Shown: positions 1 to 9,902 of the stretch, piece after piece
Position numbering within the stretch: the stretch's first letter is position 1
How the letters are laid out: each line of letters opens with the position of its first letter
Assembly (NCBI GenBank): GCA_015143735.1
Contig: VKHC01000309.1
Span: 1 to 13,427 of the forward strand
Length of the DNA stretch: 13,427 nucleotides
Direction: 5' to 3'
Source: Synura sp. LO234KE
Lineage: Eukaryota > Sar > Synurophyceae > Synurales > Mallomonadaceae
Position numbers and translations under genes: made by a program
The notes under the pieces: generated by a model
Database searches by the model: none
What the model was told of the DNA's origin: nothing
The model's input: the letters and a program-made list of their open reading frames with translations, nothing else

Positions 1-909
1 GAATGGAAAACTAACGGTGCCAAACTGTTATCCGATTTGAAAAAGATTGAGATCATCGGCAATCCTCAGAGATCTGCTTTTGATGCATTATGGCAGCTTC
101 CGCCCCCTCAAAGAAACGCTCAGAGTGGATTCGATCGAAATTCGAATACTACCGAGAGAGAAAATAATTCGTCAAAAGCAACAGCTGCATGTGTTCCTGT
201 GGCTGAAGGCGCGTTTTTCATGGTCAGTAAAGGGAAATATACAGAAGGAGCCCGAGCTGGAGAGGACTGTGTGTGTAAATGGTTTAAAACCGGGGACGTT
301 CATGAAAACAGTTTTTTTGCCAATGATGTCAAGTCTTCTACGAAAGCCGTCGAACTGGTTAAATCTTTTAACGCTGCTCGTATTATCAACAAGCCTGTAC
401 GGGTCAACGTGCCTGGTATTTGGGAATTTACGGGGGGCGCCAGGATTGGAAAGAAAAATCTCGTCGAGCCTTACATAGAAACCTATGAAAAATTCAACTC
501 GAACTCAGGATGGACGAAGAGCAGTTCGAGTACAGTGGACTGGAACAGCTGCATGCAAGCACTTTCTCATTTCACTTACCATGATTCCGACGGCAAATTC
601 CTTCTGTGTGATCTTCAAGGAGGCGTGTATGCAGATTGTGCGGTTCTAACTGACCCTGCGATACTTACTCCTGTTGAGGAATCGTTTGGACCGCTTGATT
701 TAGGTCCGAAGGGAATCAGTAACTTCTTCTCTCGCCATGTTTGCAATCAGTATTGCGGCACGAATTGGAAGAAGCCCATCGACCAGAATGCATATTTTGA
801 AGCCAAAGAAGGCTCGAGTATGGTGAACAACACTGTGCCTATCAAACGCAAAGCAGCTGTTGCAGAGCTGGCGCAAATTACCGAGGAGGATGAAGACGAA
901 GATGCGTAG
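1..909 (+). CDS. Alpha-kinase (MHCK/eEF2K type) catalytic domain protein, 5' partial
   Basis: Frame 1 is open from base 1, so the true start lies before the window; 302 residues are visible. This is an atypical Ser/Thr kinase fold as in myosin heavy chain kinase and eEF2 kinase. The sequence shows the P-loop-like start VAEGAFFMV, the ATP-contacting Lys in CVCKWF (codon at 277), the hinge Glu in LVEPYIE (466), the catalytic DLQGG (Asp codon at 610), the metal-binding LTDPAI (Asp at 652), the loop LGPKGISNFF and the zinc-module residues HVCNQYC (His 736, Cys 742 and 754), with His 568 as the likely upstream zinc ligand. All expected catalytic residues are present, so it should be active. The C-terminus is a short acidic tail ending EEDEDEDA. 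Stop TAG at 907 is followed at once by a second TAG. No intron is visible. The N-terminal partner domain, which often sets the function, is not seen, so substrate and role are unknown. Confidence 0.95.
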   Translation, partial: EWKTNGAKLLSDLKKIEIIGNPQRSAFDALWQLPPPQRNAQSGFDRNSNTTERENNSSKATAACVPVAEGAFFMVSKGKYTEGARAGEDCVCKWFKTGDVHENSFFANDVKSSTKAVELVKSFNAARIINKPVRVNVPGIWEFTGGARIGKKNLVEPYIETYEKFNSNSGWTKSSSSTVDWNSCMQALSHFTYHDSDGKFLLCDLQGGVYADCAVLTDPAILTPVEESFGPLDLGPKGISNFFSRHVCNQYCGTNWKKPIDQNAYFEAKEGSSMVNNTVPIKRKAAVAELAQITEEDEDEDA

Positions 910-2316
910 TAGGAAATGCTCTCAAGATTAGCAGTGGATCGAGAGAAGAGAATTTTCAAACGTGGAGGGGGGAATTGTATTGATTTCACGTAGTATTTGA
1001 AATGATCACACGAATCCAGTTTACTCTGTGTGGTACGATAAGTAATGCTAGTAGCAGTAGGTTTGACCACCGGTGGCGAAAGTAGGGCAAGTAAAGGTCC
1101 ACTACTCAACAAACTTTTCATGAGTACTTTCCATCCGCCTATTAATCCTAATGCAGTAGCTACTCTTCATACGCTCCGTTATCATGATGTTAGAATAGGG
1201 TAAAGCTACCACACCATGATGCCAAACAGAGGGAGGGGGCTGGCCACTTGTTCGTCGGTGTACCAAATCCGTCCTAAAGTCTGTTAGAGTCGTAAAGCCG
1301 TCTTTCTGGATTTTCTAGCTGCTTTTTAATCTACTAGCCTTGCTCAATTCTACGATTGCAAACCCCGTGACCGAGCAGTGGGGGTAGGGGGAGGCGGCCT
1401 CCACCCAAGTGTATGATTATTGTACATATCGTATTTGCATGCGTCTCTTGGATCCATATCCATTTCACCTTACGTTAGCACACAATTATAATAATTAGTA
1501 TTCTCAATAATGTTAATTAATTATCTGGCTGTTAAGAATCTTTTCATATTTACCACTTAGTAATAAATAACTATTGGATTTTCGGCCTGTTTAGAAGAAT
1601 CTTTCTCCGTACCGCCGTATACATAGTCCTCTTGCTGAGCGATAGCAAATATTCCAACAAAGTACTCATACTTTAGAAAACTTATGTATCCCGTACTAAA
1701 AGTACACCGTGGTTAAAGTAGCGTACTTTCTTAGGAAAACTGGTAGTTTTTACTACTAGGAGCAAAATATTTTAGGAATTTTAAAATAGCTAAAAAAGTA
1801 CGATCCACTAGAGTTATACGAAGCAATTGTCTTAAATTCTTCAAAGTTAGTTGAGAGTAGAGACAAATATATATCATATGCTGAAAAAAAGGCTTTGGCA
1901 TAATTGGGTTTTGCGTTATGACAATATTTGGTGGTTGGCTTCCACGTTAAAGCAGGCAATCACCAGAGAGAAGAGAATATTGTGATATGCTTCATTTTCT
2001 ATGGTATATGATAAGAATTTTTAATCACAACTTGAAAAGTGGGTTCGATTAGTAAGAAGAACGATGAAATAAGTCTTAAACAGACGTTACTGCCCACAAG
2101 TACTCACCAGGATGGCTGGTGCGGGAAGTAAGGCCTTGGCTTACTACTACATGCATGTACTACTAGTCGCGCGCTCCTCCTGTCATAAGAAGGCTGCCTT
2201 GGAACAGTTGTGACGGAGGTAGTCAGAGCGTAAAGAAATAGGAGGTGCGTGCGACTGTCATGCGAGAAGGAGCGTAATTAACACCAGTTGTCATCGAGTT
2301 TGAGGAGTACGCGCAA
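910..2316. other. Gene-poor convergent spacer (1.4 kb)
   Basis: This lies between the 3' ends of the alpha-kinase gene and the C5orf34-like gene, so it should contain both 3' UTRs. I see no convincing exon. It is locally AT-rich around 1490-2050, with many short TACT/AGTA-type triplet runs and a 12-bp palindrome TACATGCATGTA near 2150. A minus-strand reading at 1756-1959 has a small motif that recurs at about 9445-9489 (see findings). No tRNA, canonical AATAAA signal or transposon end was recognised. Confidence 0.6.
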
Positions 2317-5296
2317 TCATGATTGCTTGCAATCTAGCTTGGTGACCATAATCTTTAGTCGCTCCTCATCAAACTGCTGGATTTTCGAAAGCAACTTAGC
2401 TAGAAGTTGCTGCTGGGTCAGTACACCGGTCTCCGTTCAGCATTCTTGCTGCCCCGTATTACTTTATTGCTTCCTCATTTCACTTGAACTTGTATTTCTT
2501 CTCTTTACTTATCCACCAGCCCGATGAAGTCATATCAGCCAGCACCATAGAGAATACCTGTGCGTATTTGATATCTTCTAATTCTATCGGATTCGATACA
2601 CGCCAGCCTCTGAAGGGTGTCCGTGTCCGTGTCTGCATTCTCACTCGATTCCTGCTGAACTTGTCTCCAGTCTTGCAATCTTGACTGGGTCTTCAGCCAG
2701 TGACGTAGTCGTAGAACTTCAAGTCCATGTCTCCTGCCGCGGGACTCCGCATCATCAGGACACAGAGCAGAATATCCAGAATGTGGCCTATTCCTAACCA
2801 TTGTATTCAGGCTTGGAAACGGGTCTCGAGCGTGTGTAGCGGCGGTAGGCCCTTGATGTAAAAGGGCAGTGCAGGAATCGATCGAGAGGTGGCATTCTCT
2901 GCCGTCTGCCAAAATAGACCTGAAATGCTAACAAAGGGAGAAGTTGGAGTAACGTTCGCGTGAGCGTGTGTTAGGAACGACATCTGTGTTATCCGTTTCA
3001 GCGTCGAACAAGATTGCACGATATATACTCATTTACAGTAACATTACTATGGGCTAATAAATAGGCCACCACTGCAGCATGGCCACATGCTACACAATAT
3101 CAAAGGTTGAAAAAGTGACCTCACCTTATCACCCGGAAAAAGGTCTAGAATCGTTCGATCTTTAAACACTGCTCGGACGCGCATCTCTGGAAACCATACG
3201 GTTGCTCGTCCCGCTGGAATGGGATACGATACTAGTCGCTGGACCGCACCGCTTCTATTCATACGGGACGCGTTGATGCATAATGAGGAAGTGGAGTGGG
3301 TAGAGAGGAAAGCGAACAACCACCCGTACGGAGTTGCAGTTGAAGGTATGCAAGAGTGGGGAGATTGACTGTGTCGACACCATTGATACTGTAGACTGTT
3401 CACAAGGAATGTATACGGATGGAATCCATCAACTTCAACTTCAACATCAGGATGATTCTTTACGCCAGCAGCGCTCTGCATCTGCGACCCACCCCTCCTC
3501 CCCGCTGATCTAGGTCGGTACGCTGTCGTATGACTATGACGCGCGATGTACTCGTTGAACTTCAACAGTCGAATCGCAACCATACGATTGTACGGCGACG
3601 CGTGGAGTATCTTAGGAAGAAGGATATCGCCACCTGTGCTTCGGAGACACGTCGTAATTGTGTCGAGAAAAGACTCTCCTACCCTATTGTATTTAGCAGG
3701 ATTGGATTCGTATGCATGTAGGCTACTACGCGGAGAATGAGATCGAGACGGAGCGCTGTCCGGAGTCATGTCTCCAAGTAAAGCACTGTCCAGGGGTTCG
3801 TACGTCAGCGCGGAGATGTGCGCTCGAGCTGTTTTGATGATATGGCGCAGTGGTCGGCGGTCCGAGGGGTTGCGACATGTATCTTCCTTCTCGGCATGTT
3901 GAGTTTGCTTTATGAAAGTTTCGTAACTGATTGTGTTATTTCTCTTATCAGCTTTCACATGAATGCGATCTGCAACACGACTATTGTCCATCGTATAGTC
4001 GAATGGTGACCTACCACGGGATAAGCATAACGTTGGTTCCACTCCGTGCGAAGTAAAATGCAACGGCGTCAGACATGCTTCTAAAGTAATGGTTTCTCCT
4101 TCTAGACTTAACATCGCTGACGTGCATTTGTAACTCTCTCGATGTTCTTCATTCAGGATTAGATTATTAATTTTCTCGTCTTGATAATAACACTCCTCTT
4201 CGGTTATACCTCCATCACCTGACTCTGGGACTCGTGCAAGATAAATATCTTTATTCTTTTGTTGTTGTGGGCGCAACGCCATGTTATTTTCTATATTATA
4301 ATGTTGAGGTGAAGATACGTAAGTCCGGGTAATCACTTGACCTAGACCATTGACACCATGATAAAGTAACATTTGTCCATCTATATCCTCTACAATTACA
4401 CCACCGGCATCCGAAGTGGAACAAGTCGGATATTCATAGTCGTGTATAAGATTGTTCAACTCTGGTATCAAATCTTGAAATGTTTTCAAAGTCGAGTCTG
4501 CGCTGTCGATAATTCGAGTATAATCATTGTCTATTTTGTGATATCCATTGCTTGAGGGTCCATGTGAATGGGTTATATGATCGACCACATTTCTGCCGAA
4601 CTCAAAATTTTCATGGATCATCCCATTCGCACTCTCTTTTAAACTGTTATCTTTTTCTCCAGGGGGCAATATTAATTGCCCTGATTGTACTTTGATGTAT
4701 TCTTCAAGAAAGGAAATTAGATTTGAATTCTCAAGATTAAAATGGGTTATCGATTCCTTAATTTTACAACATAGACTATCTTCGGAAGATCTAATGATAT
4801 CTCTGAAAATCGAGTCAGGACAAAATTCCATTGGGAAAACGCAACACTCAGTAATGAATTTGTGTTGACTATCTTCACCACCGACTTTCGTAAACTTAAT
4901 TCCTACACAGTTCTTAACTATTTTTGTACACTGAAACAAAACTCTCGACTTAAAAGGGCAGATTTGTATCAAGCAATTATCGGACAAACGGTGCCGTTCC
5001 CAACAATCGAAATCACGATGAAATTTATTAACATCATTTTCACCATGGATATTAAAAACTTCGGTCTTCCGGTGCCACACATTAAGACTCCTAAATGATA
5101 AAACACTATTAACCATTTCCTCATAGGAAACAGGGGCGTATCGTGAAAGAAAAGTTCTTTCAAAATTTTTGTGCTTAACATGACAAAAATCACCGCCAGG
5201 GCTTACGAGAATGAAAATATTCCCAACCAAAGAAGGAAAATTTTCATAATATATTCCTAAAGTTATTCCACTGGAGAGCAATATTAGTCTTCTCAT
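2317..5296 (-). CDS. C5orf34-like protein (N-terminal DUF4524-type and C-terminal DUF4520-type regions)
   Basis: Exon 1 (5296 to 3125, 724 codons) begins at the first ATG. Its opening MRRLILLSSG...ILVSPGGDFCHV and the following RYAPVSYEEMVNSVLSFRSL resemble the N-terminal domain of animal C5orf34 proteins, where an 'LSPCGSEF'-like strand is followed by an 'S-Y-x-x-x-x-x-A-L-x-F-R-N' helix. Exon 1 ends in a polo-box-like beta motif, VRAVFKDRTILDL, with donor AAG|GTGAGG. A phase-0 acceptor (TTAG at 2928) continues HFRSILADGRECHLSIDS. Two further blocks look real: about 2609-2509 (NPIELEDIKYAQVFSMVLAD) and about 2412-2317 (QQLLAKLLSKIQQFDEE, stop TGA). Exact 3' splicing is unresolved: CAG|GTATTC at 2557 to CCCAG at 2413 keeps phase 0 but drops an attractive stretch. 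The middle of exon 1 is low in recognisable structure. Molecular function of the family is poorly known. It is divergent to the coiled-coil gene. Confidence 0.7.
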
Positions 5297-5438
5297 ATAC
5301 AAAAAAAATTATATTTTGAATTTGGGTGACTGCAAAAGATTAAAGTGGACGACAGCAAGTCAAACAGTTTCGGAATAATGTATTGAAACCGTTGGACAGT
5401 TTGACCATTTCTGAAGTCGTGAGGTTATTTCGCAATAA
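5297..5438. promoter_or_regulatory. Divergent (head-to-head) promoter, 142 bp
   Basis: The ATGs of the C5orf34-like gene (5296, minus) and the coiled-coil gene (5439, plus) are only 142 bp apart, so both 5' UTRs and promoters must fit here. It is AT-rich near the minus-strand gene (an A8 run). It contains an AACCGTTG Myb-like core near 5386-5394 and CGTGAG at 5418-5423, the same hexamer that forms the arms of the palindrome in the other divergent promoter. The element names are inferred from consensus only. Confidence 0.6.
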
Positions 5439-7083
5439 ATGGAGACTGTTTTTTCAATATTGAATTTTGAAGACGGAGGTGTCGCGAGGGAAATTAACAG
5501 CCCTAGGTCGCTTGAGGCTTGCTTGAGAGCTGGTTTAGATCCCTTGGAACTTATTCCGAAATCGAAGAAGGAGTTCTATAAGAAGGATTTAACCGAGGAA
5601 ATGGTCACAGTGAAATTTGATTCATTTGAGAAAAAGCGCAGAGGTTGAATTACTTGATTTGTGTAAATATTCATCGATTTAATCTTGTTGAGTAAACAGA
5701 AAAAATTGCTTTGGTTAAGTCCGAACGTGATGCAATCATTGCATATGGGGAGCGAATGCAAGCGTTAGCATCAAAATCTTCATCTCCTTTGCAAGGAAGC
5801 AATTCTAAAGCAGAGAAACTGTCATCTGCTATGATTGATTTAGAGCAAAAGCGCTTAGAGGCCGTGCGTAGACGGCAGGAGGACGAAATTGCGAAAATAA
5901 TGACAAGGGAACAAGCGATGGTTGATCTACAATTAAAGATAAAACACGCAGAAGACGAAGAAGCCCGCAAAAAACGTGAACACGAGAAAAAGGTAGCTGA
6001 AATGAAAGCACAAGCGGAAAAAAAGAAAGCGCAGCGGTTACTTGAGCTGGCGAAACAGGTCATTCTTTTACACTAGTGGCGCATTCTAAGTGTTAACCCT
6101 TAAATCCATGGTTTCTATTTAAATGACAGGAGAAGGAAGAGGCAGATAAACGACGCATTCGGGCTCGAAAAGAAGCAGCGTTAGAACGCAAACTTAAGGA
6201 GGAGGAAAAGGCTGCACAGCGCCAATTGATCGAAGAAGCGAAGCAGCGAGATCTTGAGAGGTCTTCAAAAATGGAGGAATACCGTAAAAAAACAGCTGTA
6301 ATTTTGGAACAACAATTCGCGCTCTCCGAAGAAAGTCGACGGAAATTAGATGAGCGAGAGCAGAAGGTAAAAGAGCAGATCGAAATAAAGAAAGAAGCTA
6401 AGAAAGAGGAAGTGCAGCAGCGTCGAGATCAAGCCATGAAACGCATTAAAGAGGCATTGGAGAAACACCACGCACTACATGATGAGAAAAAAGCGAAGTT
6501 TCAACAAACACAACAAGAAGCAGCACAAAGAGCGAAGGAAATGGAAGCAAGGGAGCGGGAGCGCCTGAAAAAGCAATCTGAAGATAGAGAGAGGAAAAAC
6601 AGACAGCGTGTGAATCGCTTGGTAGAGGCCGCAAAGCATCGTCAGGATTATCGAAGTCAAGTACTCACCCGACTGAACGAAAAGGATCAACAGTTTGATC
6701 GCGTCCGTCAAGCACGGGAAGAAGAGTTGAAAAAAAGACAGTTTCTCGCTGATTTGAAAAAACAAGATGCTCGTGAGAATGTGGAGCGTGTAGCCCGTAT
6801 TAAAGAATTCTTGCGGTTGCAGACGTTACGCCGGATACAGAGCGAAGACGAGCGCACGGAACGAATTTTACTGGAAAAACTTGAAATGCAAAGGCGTCAC
6901 CGGGAAGAGTCGAAACATAATTTGATTCGAAAACATGCGATTACCGATGCGATGGAGTTAATGCGTGTTACAAATGACTTTGGTATGTTAACTCAATTAT
7001 TTAGTGGTAAGCGTGGTCGTAGAAATCATCGTCGTTCTGAAGAAGGAGAAGGAGATGACCCACGTCTCGCTCAAACGGCATAG
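5439..7083 (+). CDS. Coiled-coil protein, DUF4659/CCDC177-like, three exons
   Basis: Exons 5439-5643, 5700-6058 and 6130-7083 join in phase to 1518 nt (505 residues plus stop TAG). The introns are 56 and 71 bp with GT/AG ends (AGAG|GTTGAA...ACAG; CAG|GTCATT...ACAG). The first junction makes an uninterrupted KKRR-EKIALVKSERDAI. Near residues 20-38 is SPRSLEACLRAGLDPLELI, the hallmark N-terminal motif of the CCDC177/CCDC185 (DUF4659) family, also seen in protist homologues. From about residue 100 to 470 it is almost continuous charged alpha-helix rich in E, K, R and Q, so a long single helix or coiled coil is predicted. The C-terminus is basic, then acidic. No catalytic motif or membrane segment is seen. 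Homologues occur mainly in ciliated lineages, so a cytoskeletal or axoneme role is an inference. The start context CAATAAATGG is good. Confidence 0.88.
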
Positions 7084-7731
7084 TGCCGAACTGTTGAAAA
7101 TCCGATGGTGCTACTCTGGGGAGGAATTTAGATTGATTTTTTGCGTTATGTGAACACATACTAGAGGCTAACTCCTGATTGTCAGAACCCTTATTTACAA
7201 TTCCTCTACTTCTATGCTTCCTCTGCTATACTTGTAAGTTACTAAGCTTCCATAACTTTATAAAATTCTTAAACGTGAATTTCAAACTTTCAATATTATT
7301 TTATATAACGGTTCTCATAGTTTTAGTAGCATGAGTACCCTCTTGCACACTTCTCTGTGTTTTGGGACCGTTATTACTAGTAGTGGAATAGCATCTCGCG
7401 ACGTTAAGAAAATTGGAAACACGCGTTCAAAACTGGCTTCGGTCATCTAGTAACAAAAGAAATGGCTACCGTGCTGAGGAGGAATGGGACTTCACCTTGG
7501 TGCTCCTTAACCAACGGGCCCCCAACTCGTTCAGCTACCCCGATCGCGATATAGTATTCAATTTGTTTTACTTTCTAGAAAATTTGGCTGTAAAGCATCG
7601 TTTCAACTCGACCTTTTATCACCTTTGGGGAGTCTATATATGCTGAGAGGAAGACTCCGGGAATATGCCATGGGAAAGTTCTGGGCTTCAATTCACACCT
7701 GCTCCTTGGGGTTGACGGAACGTTGAACTGA
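7084..7731. other. Spacer downstream of the coiled-coil gene
   Basis: This should hold the 3' UTR of the coiled-coil gene. It is AT-rich to about 7400, then more balanced. Small open frames at 7413-7646 and on the minus strand at 7575-7769 have no recognisable motif and are probably chance. Nothing else was recognised. Confidence 0.5.
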
Positions 7732-8088
7732 TCCAGCTGCAAGTTTGAGGAGGCAAACTCAGCTGACATTCGCCACCAACGATATGCGCTACCTCAGAAG
7801 TCGGCGCGGCATTCAATTACCTGGAAAGTTCACATTCTGGGATTAGGGAACTTCGGACAGCAATATTGCCGGAATTTCCATATCCTCCTCAATCATACAC
7901 AGATAGAATAGATTGAACTTCTGGAGGAGAATGACGGCCCAGCTTTTTCTTTCGAGTGCAAGCGATACACATCGCTGTGCGACAAGAGAAGATCCGAGTG
8001 TGTATTCGAACACTTTTACAACAAGTCCGGCGAGCCTTTCCATATCTTTCTCGTTCTTCTCCCTGGCTTTCACGTCTTCAACCATAGC
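7732..8088 (+). pseudogene. Decayed Rossmann-type reductase, possibly ketopantoate-reductase-like
   Basis: The plus frame is open from 7732 and at 7825-7857 reads KVHILGLGNFG, the exact form of the N-terminal NAD(P)-binding strand and GxGxxG turn of PanE/ApbA-like ketopantoate reductases of fungi and oomycetes. The following residues are not well conserved. An in-frame TAG at 7909 interrupts the frame, with no nearby splice donor to remove it. The frame then continues IELLEENDGPAFSF... and GEPFHIFLVLL before TGA at 8089; the last piece sits where the family usually has a hydrophobic 'NLIV' strand. I read this as a gene remnant. An intact enzyme would use NADPH to reduce ketopantoate to pantoate in vitamin B5 synthesis. 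It could instead be another NAD(P)-binding family, or chance. The opposite-strand ORF at 7843-8127 shows no motif. Confidence 0.35.
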
Positions 8089-8880
8089 TGATGACCAAAT
8101 GGAAGTTTCAACAAGGATACTGGGCAACTTATTCTCTACTCAATTGGATCTCTTCAAGAGCTTTTTGTTATTATTCAGGAGCCGGATACTTCGGGCTTAA
8201 TCATTTATCCTCTGTGGGCTACTCTTACATCGTATCCCTCGTGGGCTACTCTTACATCGTATCCCTCGTGGGCCTTTCCCGGGAGCCCTCAAGCAGGCGA
8301 TTCTCTTGTTCCGCCTCACCCGAGGAACGCGTACCTGATTGCCTGAGCAACTTGGTGCTGGATCATTGCAACTTGATGCTCCCTTTCGTGAAATTGCCTA
8401 GACCCCAGGTTGTTGAAGAGTGGCCAGATGATCGATGGAGCGCATTGGTGGTGAAGGGGCACCAGGAGAGCATCTTTATTTCTTGCCTACTCGGCAGCCT
8501 TCCTGTTCTAGGTCGCATTGGTGGGCCGCATTTTCGAGCTGCGTTTCTCATCTTTTATACTGTTATCATATTACAACTTGCGGTCGTGGTACTTGCTTGC
8601 CGCATAATTGCTACTATGTCTTGTGTGGCGCCTTCGTAGGACTGCCTTTCCCCGGGCTTGTAGGCGCATCACCTTCTATCTTGTTGGGGACGTCGTTGCG
8701 TCCTGCCCATCTCTGCGGGAGAACTTTCTTATGCTCTCGGGTGGATGCCTCTTCATCCTTCCCCCACTTGGTTACTGGGTTTGCCATTCGGTAGTTGCGA
8801 GCTTTCAGCAGTTATTAGACATCTGTGCATGGACCATCCCACTTGTGTAAGTAATAATTCAGTTGAAAGATTTTCAGCGA
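8089..8880. other. Unrecognised, relatively GC-rich block with overlapping open frames
   Basis: Several frames stay open here on both strands (the longest is plus 8091-8639, about 180 codons), partly because GC content is higher than in the flanking AT-rich DNA. Readings include hydrophobic stretches, but I recognise no family and no consistent start or exon structure. It follows the reductase-like remnant directly and may be more of the same decayed gene, scrambled by frameshifts, or the body of an old insertion. Confidence 0.3.
8214..8274 (+). repeat. 27-bp direct tandem repeat, about 2.25 copies
   Basis: Two perfect 27-bp copies (8214-8240, 8241-8267) are followed by GTGGGC and then divergence. 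The unit begins GTGGGCTACTCTTAC and ends CGTATCCCTC. Because 27 is a multiple of three, any frame across it is kept; in one frame it encodes a GYSYIVSLV duplication. Identical copies imply a recent duplication. Confidence 0.95.
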
Positions 8881-9902
8881 TATAATAATCAAATTCCTGC
8901 CTGCGGCGCGCCCCTGTTCTAGAAGAAGTAAGAGTTTTTTTTTTGACATATACTTATCACGCATCGGTTTGCCTAAACCCAGCACAACTGTAGATAAAAA
9001 TCAGATAAATCATAGAAAAACGGCCGAATACAATTGAGTGAGTATTTTTTTTAAAGCAAAGAATCTCTAAATTACTAGAAGTACACCGCAGAAACGACGT
9101 TGTTGAACGGGGGAATTGAGTGAAAGTGCTAGTAATGCTGATGCATGAGGAATCGTTAAACTATAATTGGAGTCCTCCGCCGCATAAGATATCAGCAGGA
9201 GCCACTCATTACTACGCACCACTACTGCTACAGCAAGTTCCTTTTTTGCGTCCCCTATAAGTATAATATCTGGTGATGCATGTTTACTGAGATATAGTCA
9301 ATCTTCACGAATGAGAGTACATGAAAAAGTTGAACTCTGATCATATATTTTGAGTTCATAAAATATGATGGTCAGTATCAACGATTGCTTTCTGGTCGGA
9401 ACCTCTAACACGTAAACATACGTCAAATGTCAATATACCACCTGGCGTATACGACAACTAATTGTTTTAGTTGGCTTCCACATGAAGCATTTTACATCTT
9501 AAGAGTTTGCTCACGTGACCATCATATGGTTGCAGAAATTTATACCTAGATCTATATTTCTTCATCATCGATGCATGACAATGGATTTTTGCGGTTTCTA
9601 ACCACACTAAAAAAGGCAGAGCATATCATGCAATATTACTATTTTAGATCTTAACGGGCGATATCGGTCGATGCAACAAGATTTTCGCCATAAAAGAAAA
9701 TACTCGGAAAGAACAAGAGCGAGAAGACCACATAAGCACATCGACAATTATGATGTTCGTAACTCCAACAACTATGTGCCTACTAGTATTACGCAATGGT
9801 CAGGATTAGCTTGATTAGCATATTCAGTCACCGCATTCAACACAGCAGCTATAATTATTTGTTTTAGGTAAACCTAATATTTAAAATCTGGACTATTACT
9901 TC
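8881..9902. other. AT-rich spacer upstream of the RP9-like 3' end
   Basis: No gene was recognised. It contains a T10-type run near 8937-8944, scattered stops in all frames and several short inverted repeats: TGAACTC/GAGTTCA (9331-9337 and 9352-9358), CAACTAA/TTAGTTG (9455-9461 and 9467-9473) and TTAGGT/ACCTAA (9864-9877). The last lies about 25 bp beyond the RP9-like stop, in its likely 3' UTR. Confidence 0.5.

Noticed and set aside
747-1121. Minus-strand open frame of 124 codons overlapping the alpha-kinase 3' end
   Set aside because: It overlaps the zinc module of the kinase on the other strand, and its serine run is the antisense of the acidic-tail codons.
1378-1402. G-rich tract considered as a G-quadruplex
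   Set aside because: It has only two tracts of three or more G plus GG pairs, so it misses the four-tract rule.
2143-2170. TACTACTACATGCATGTACTACTAG considered as a long palindrome or transposon end
   Set aside because: Only the central 12 bp are palindromic; the flanks are triplet-like direct repeats, not inverted ones.
5671-6063. Minus-strand frames over the coiled-coil gene (also 6446-6765)
   Set aside because: They are antisense shadows of Glu/Lys-rich helix codons, giving Ser/Phe/Leu-rich translations. The plus strand splices in phase and has family motifs.
7843-8127. Minus-strand frame of 94 codons in the reductase-like remnant
   Set aside because: It looks protein-like in composition, but no motif was recognised, while the opposite strand has a specific Rossmann motif. 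I could not exclude it fully.
8435-8850. Plus-strand Cys/Leu-rich frames, considered as a membrane protein or retroelement
   Set aside because: No reverse transcriptase, integrase, zinc-knuckle or transporter motif is present, and overlapping frames are equally open.
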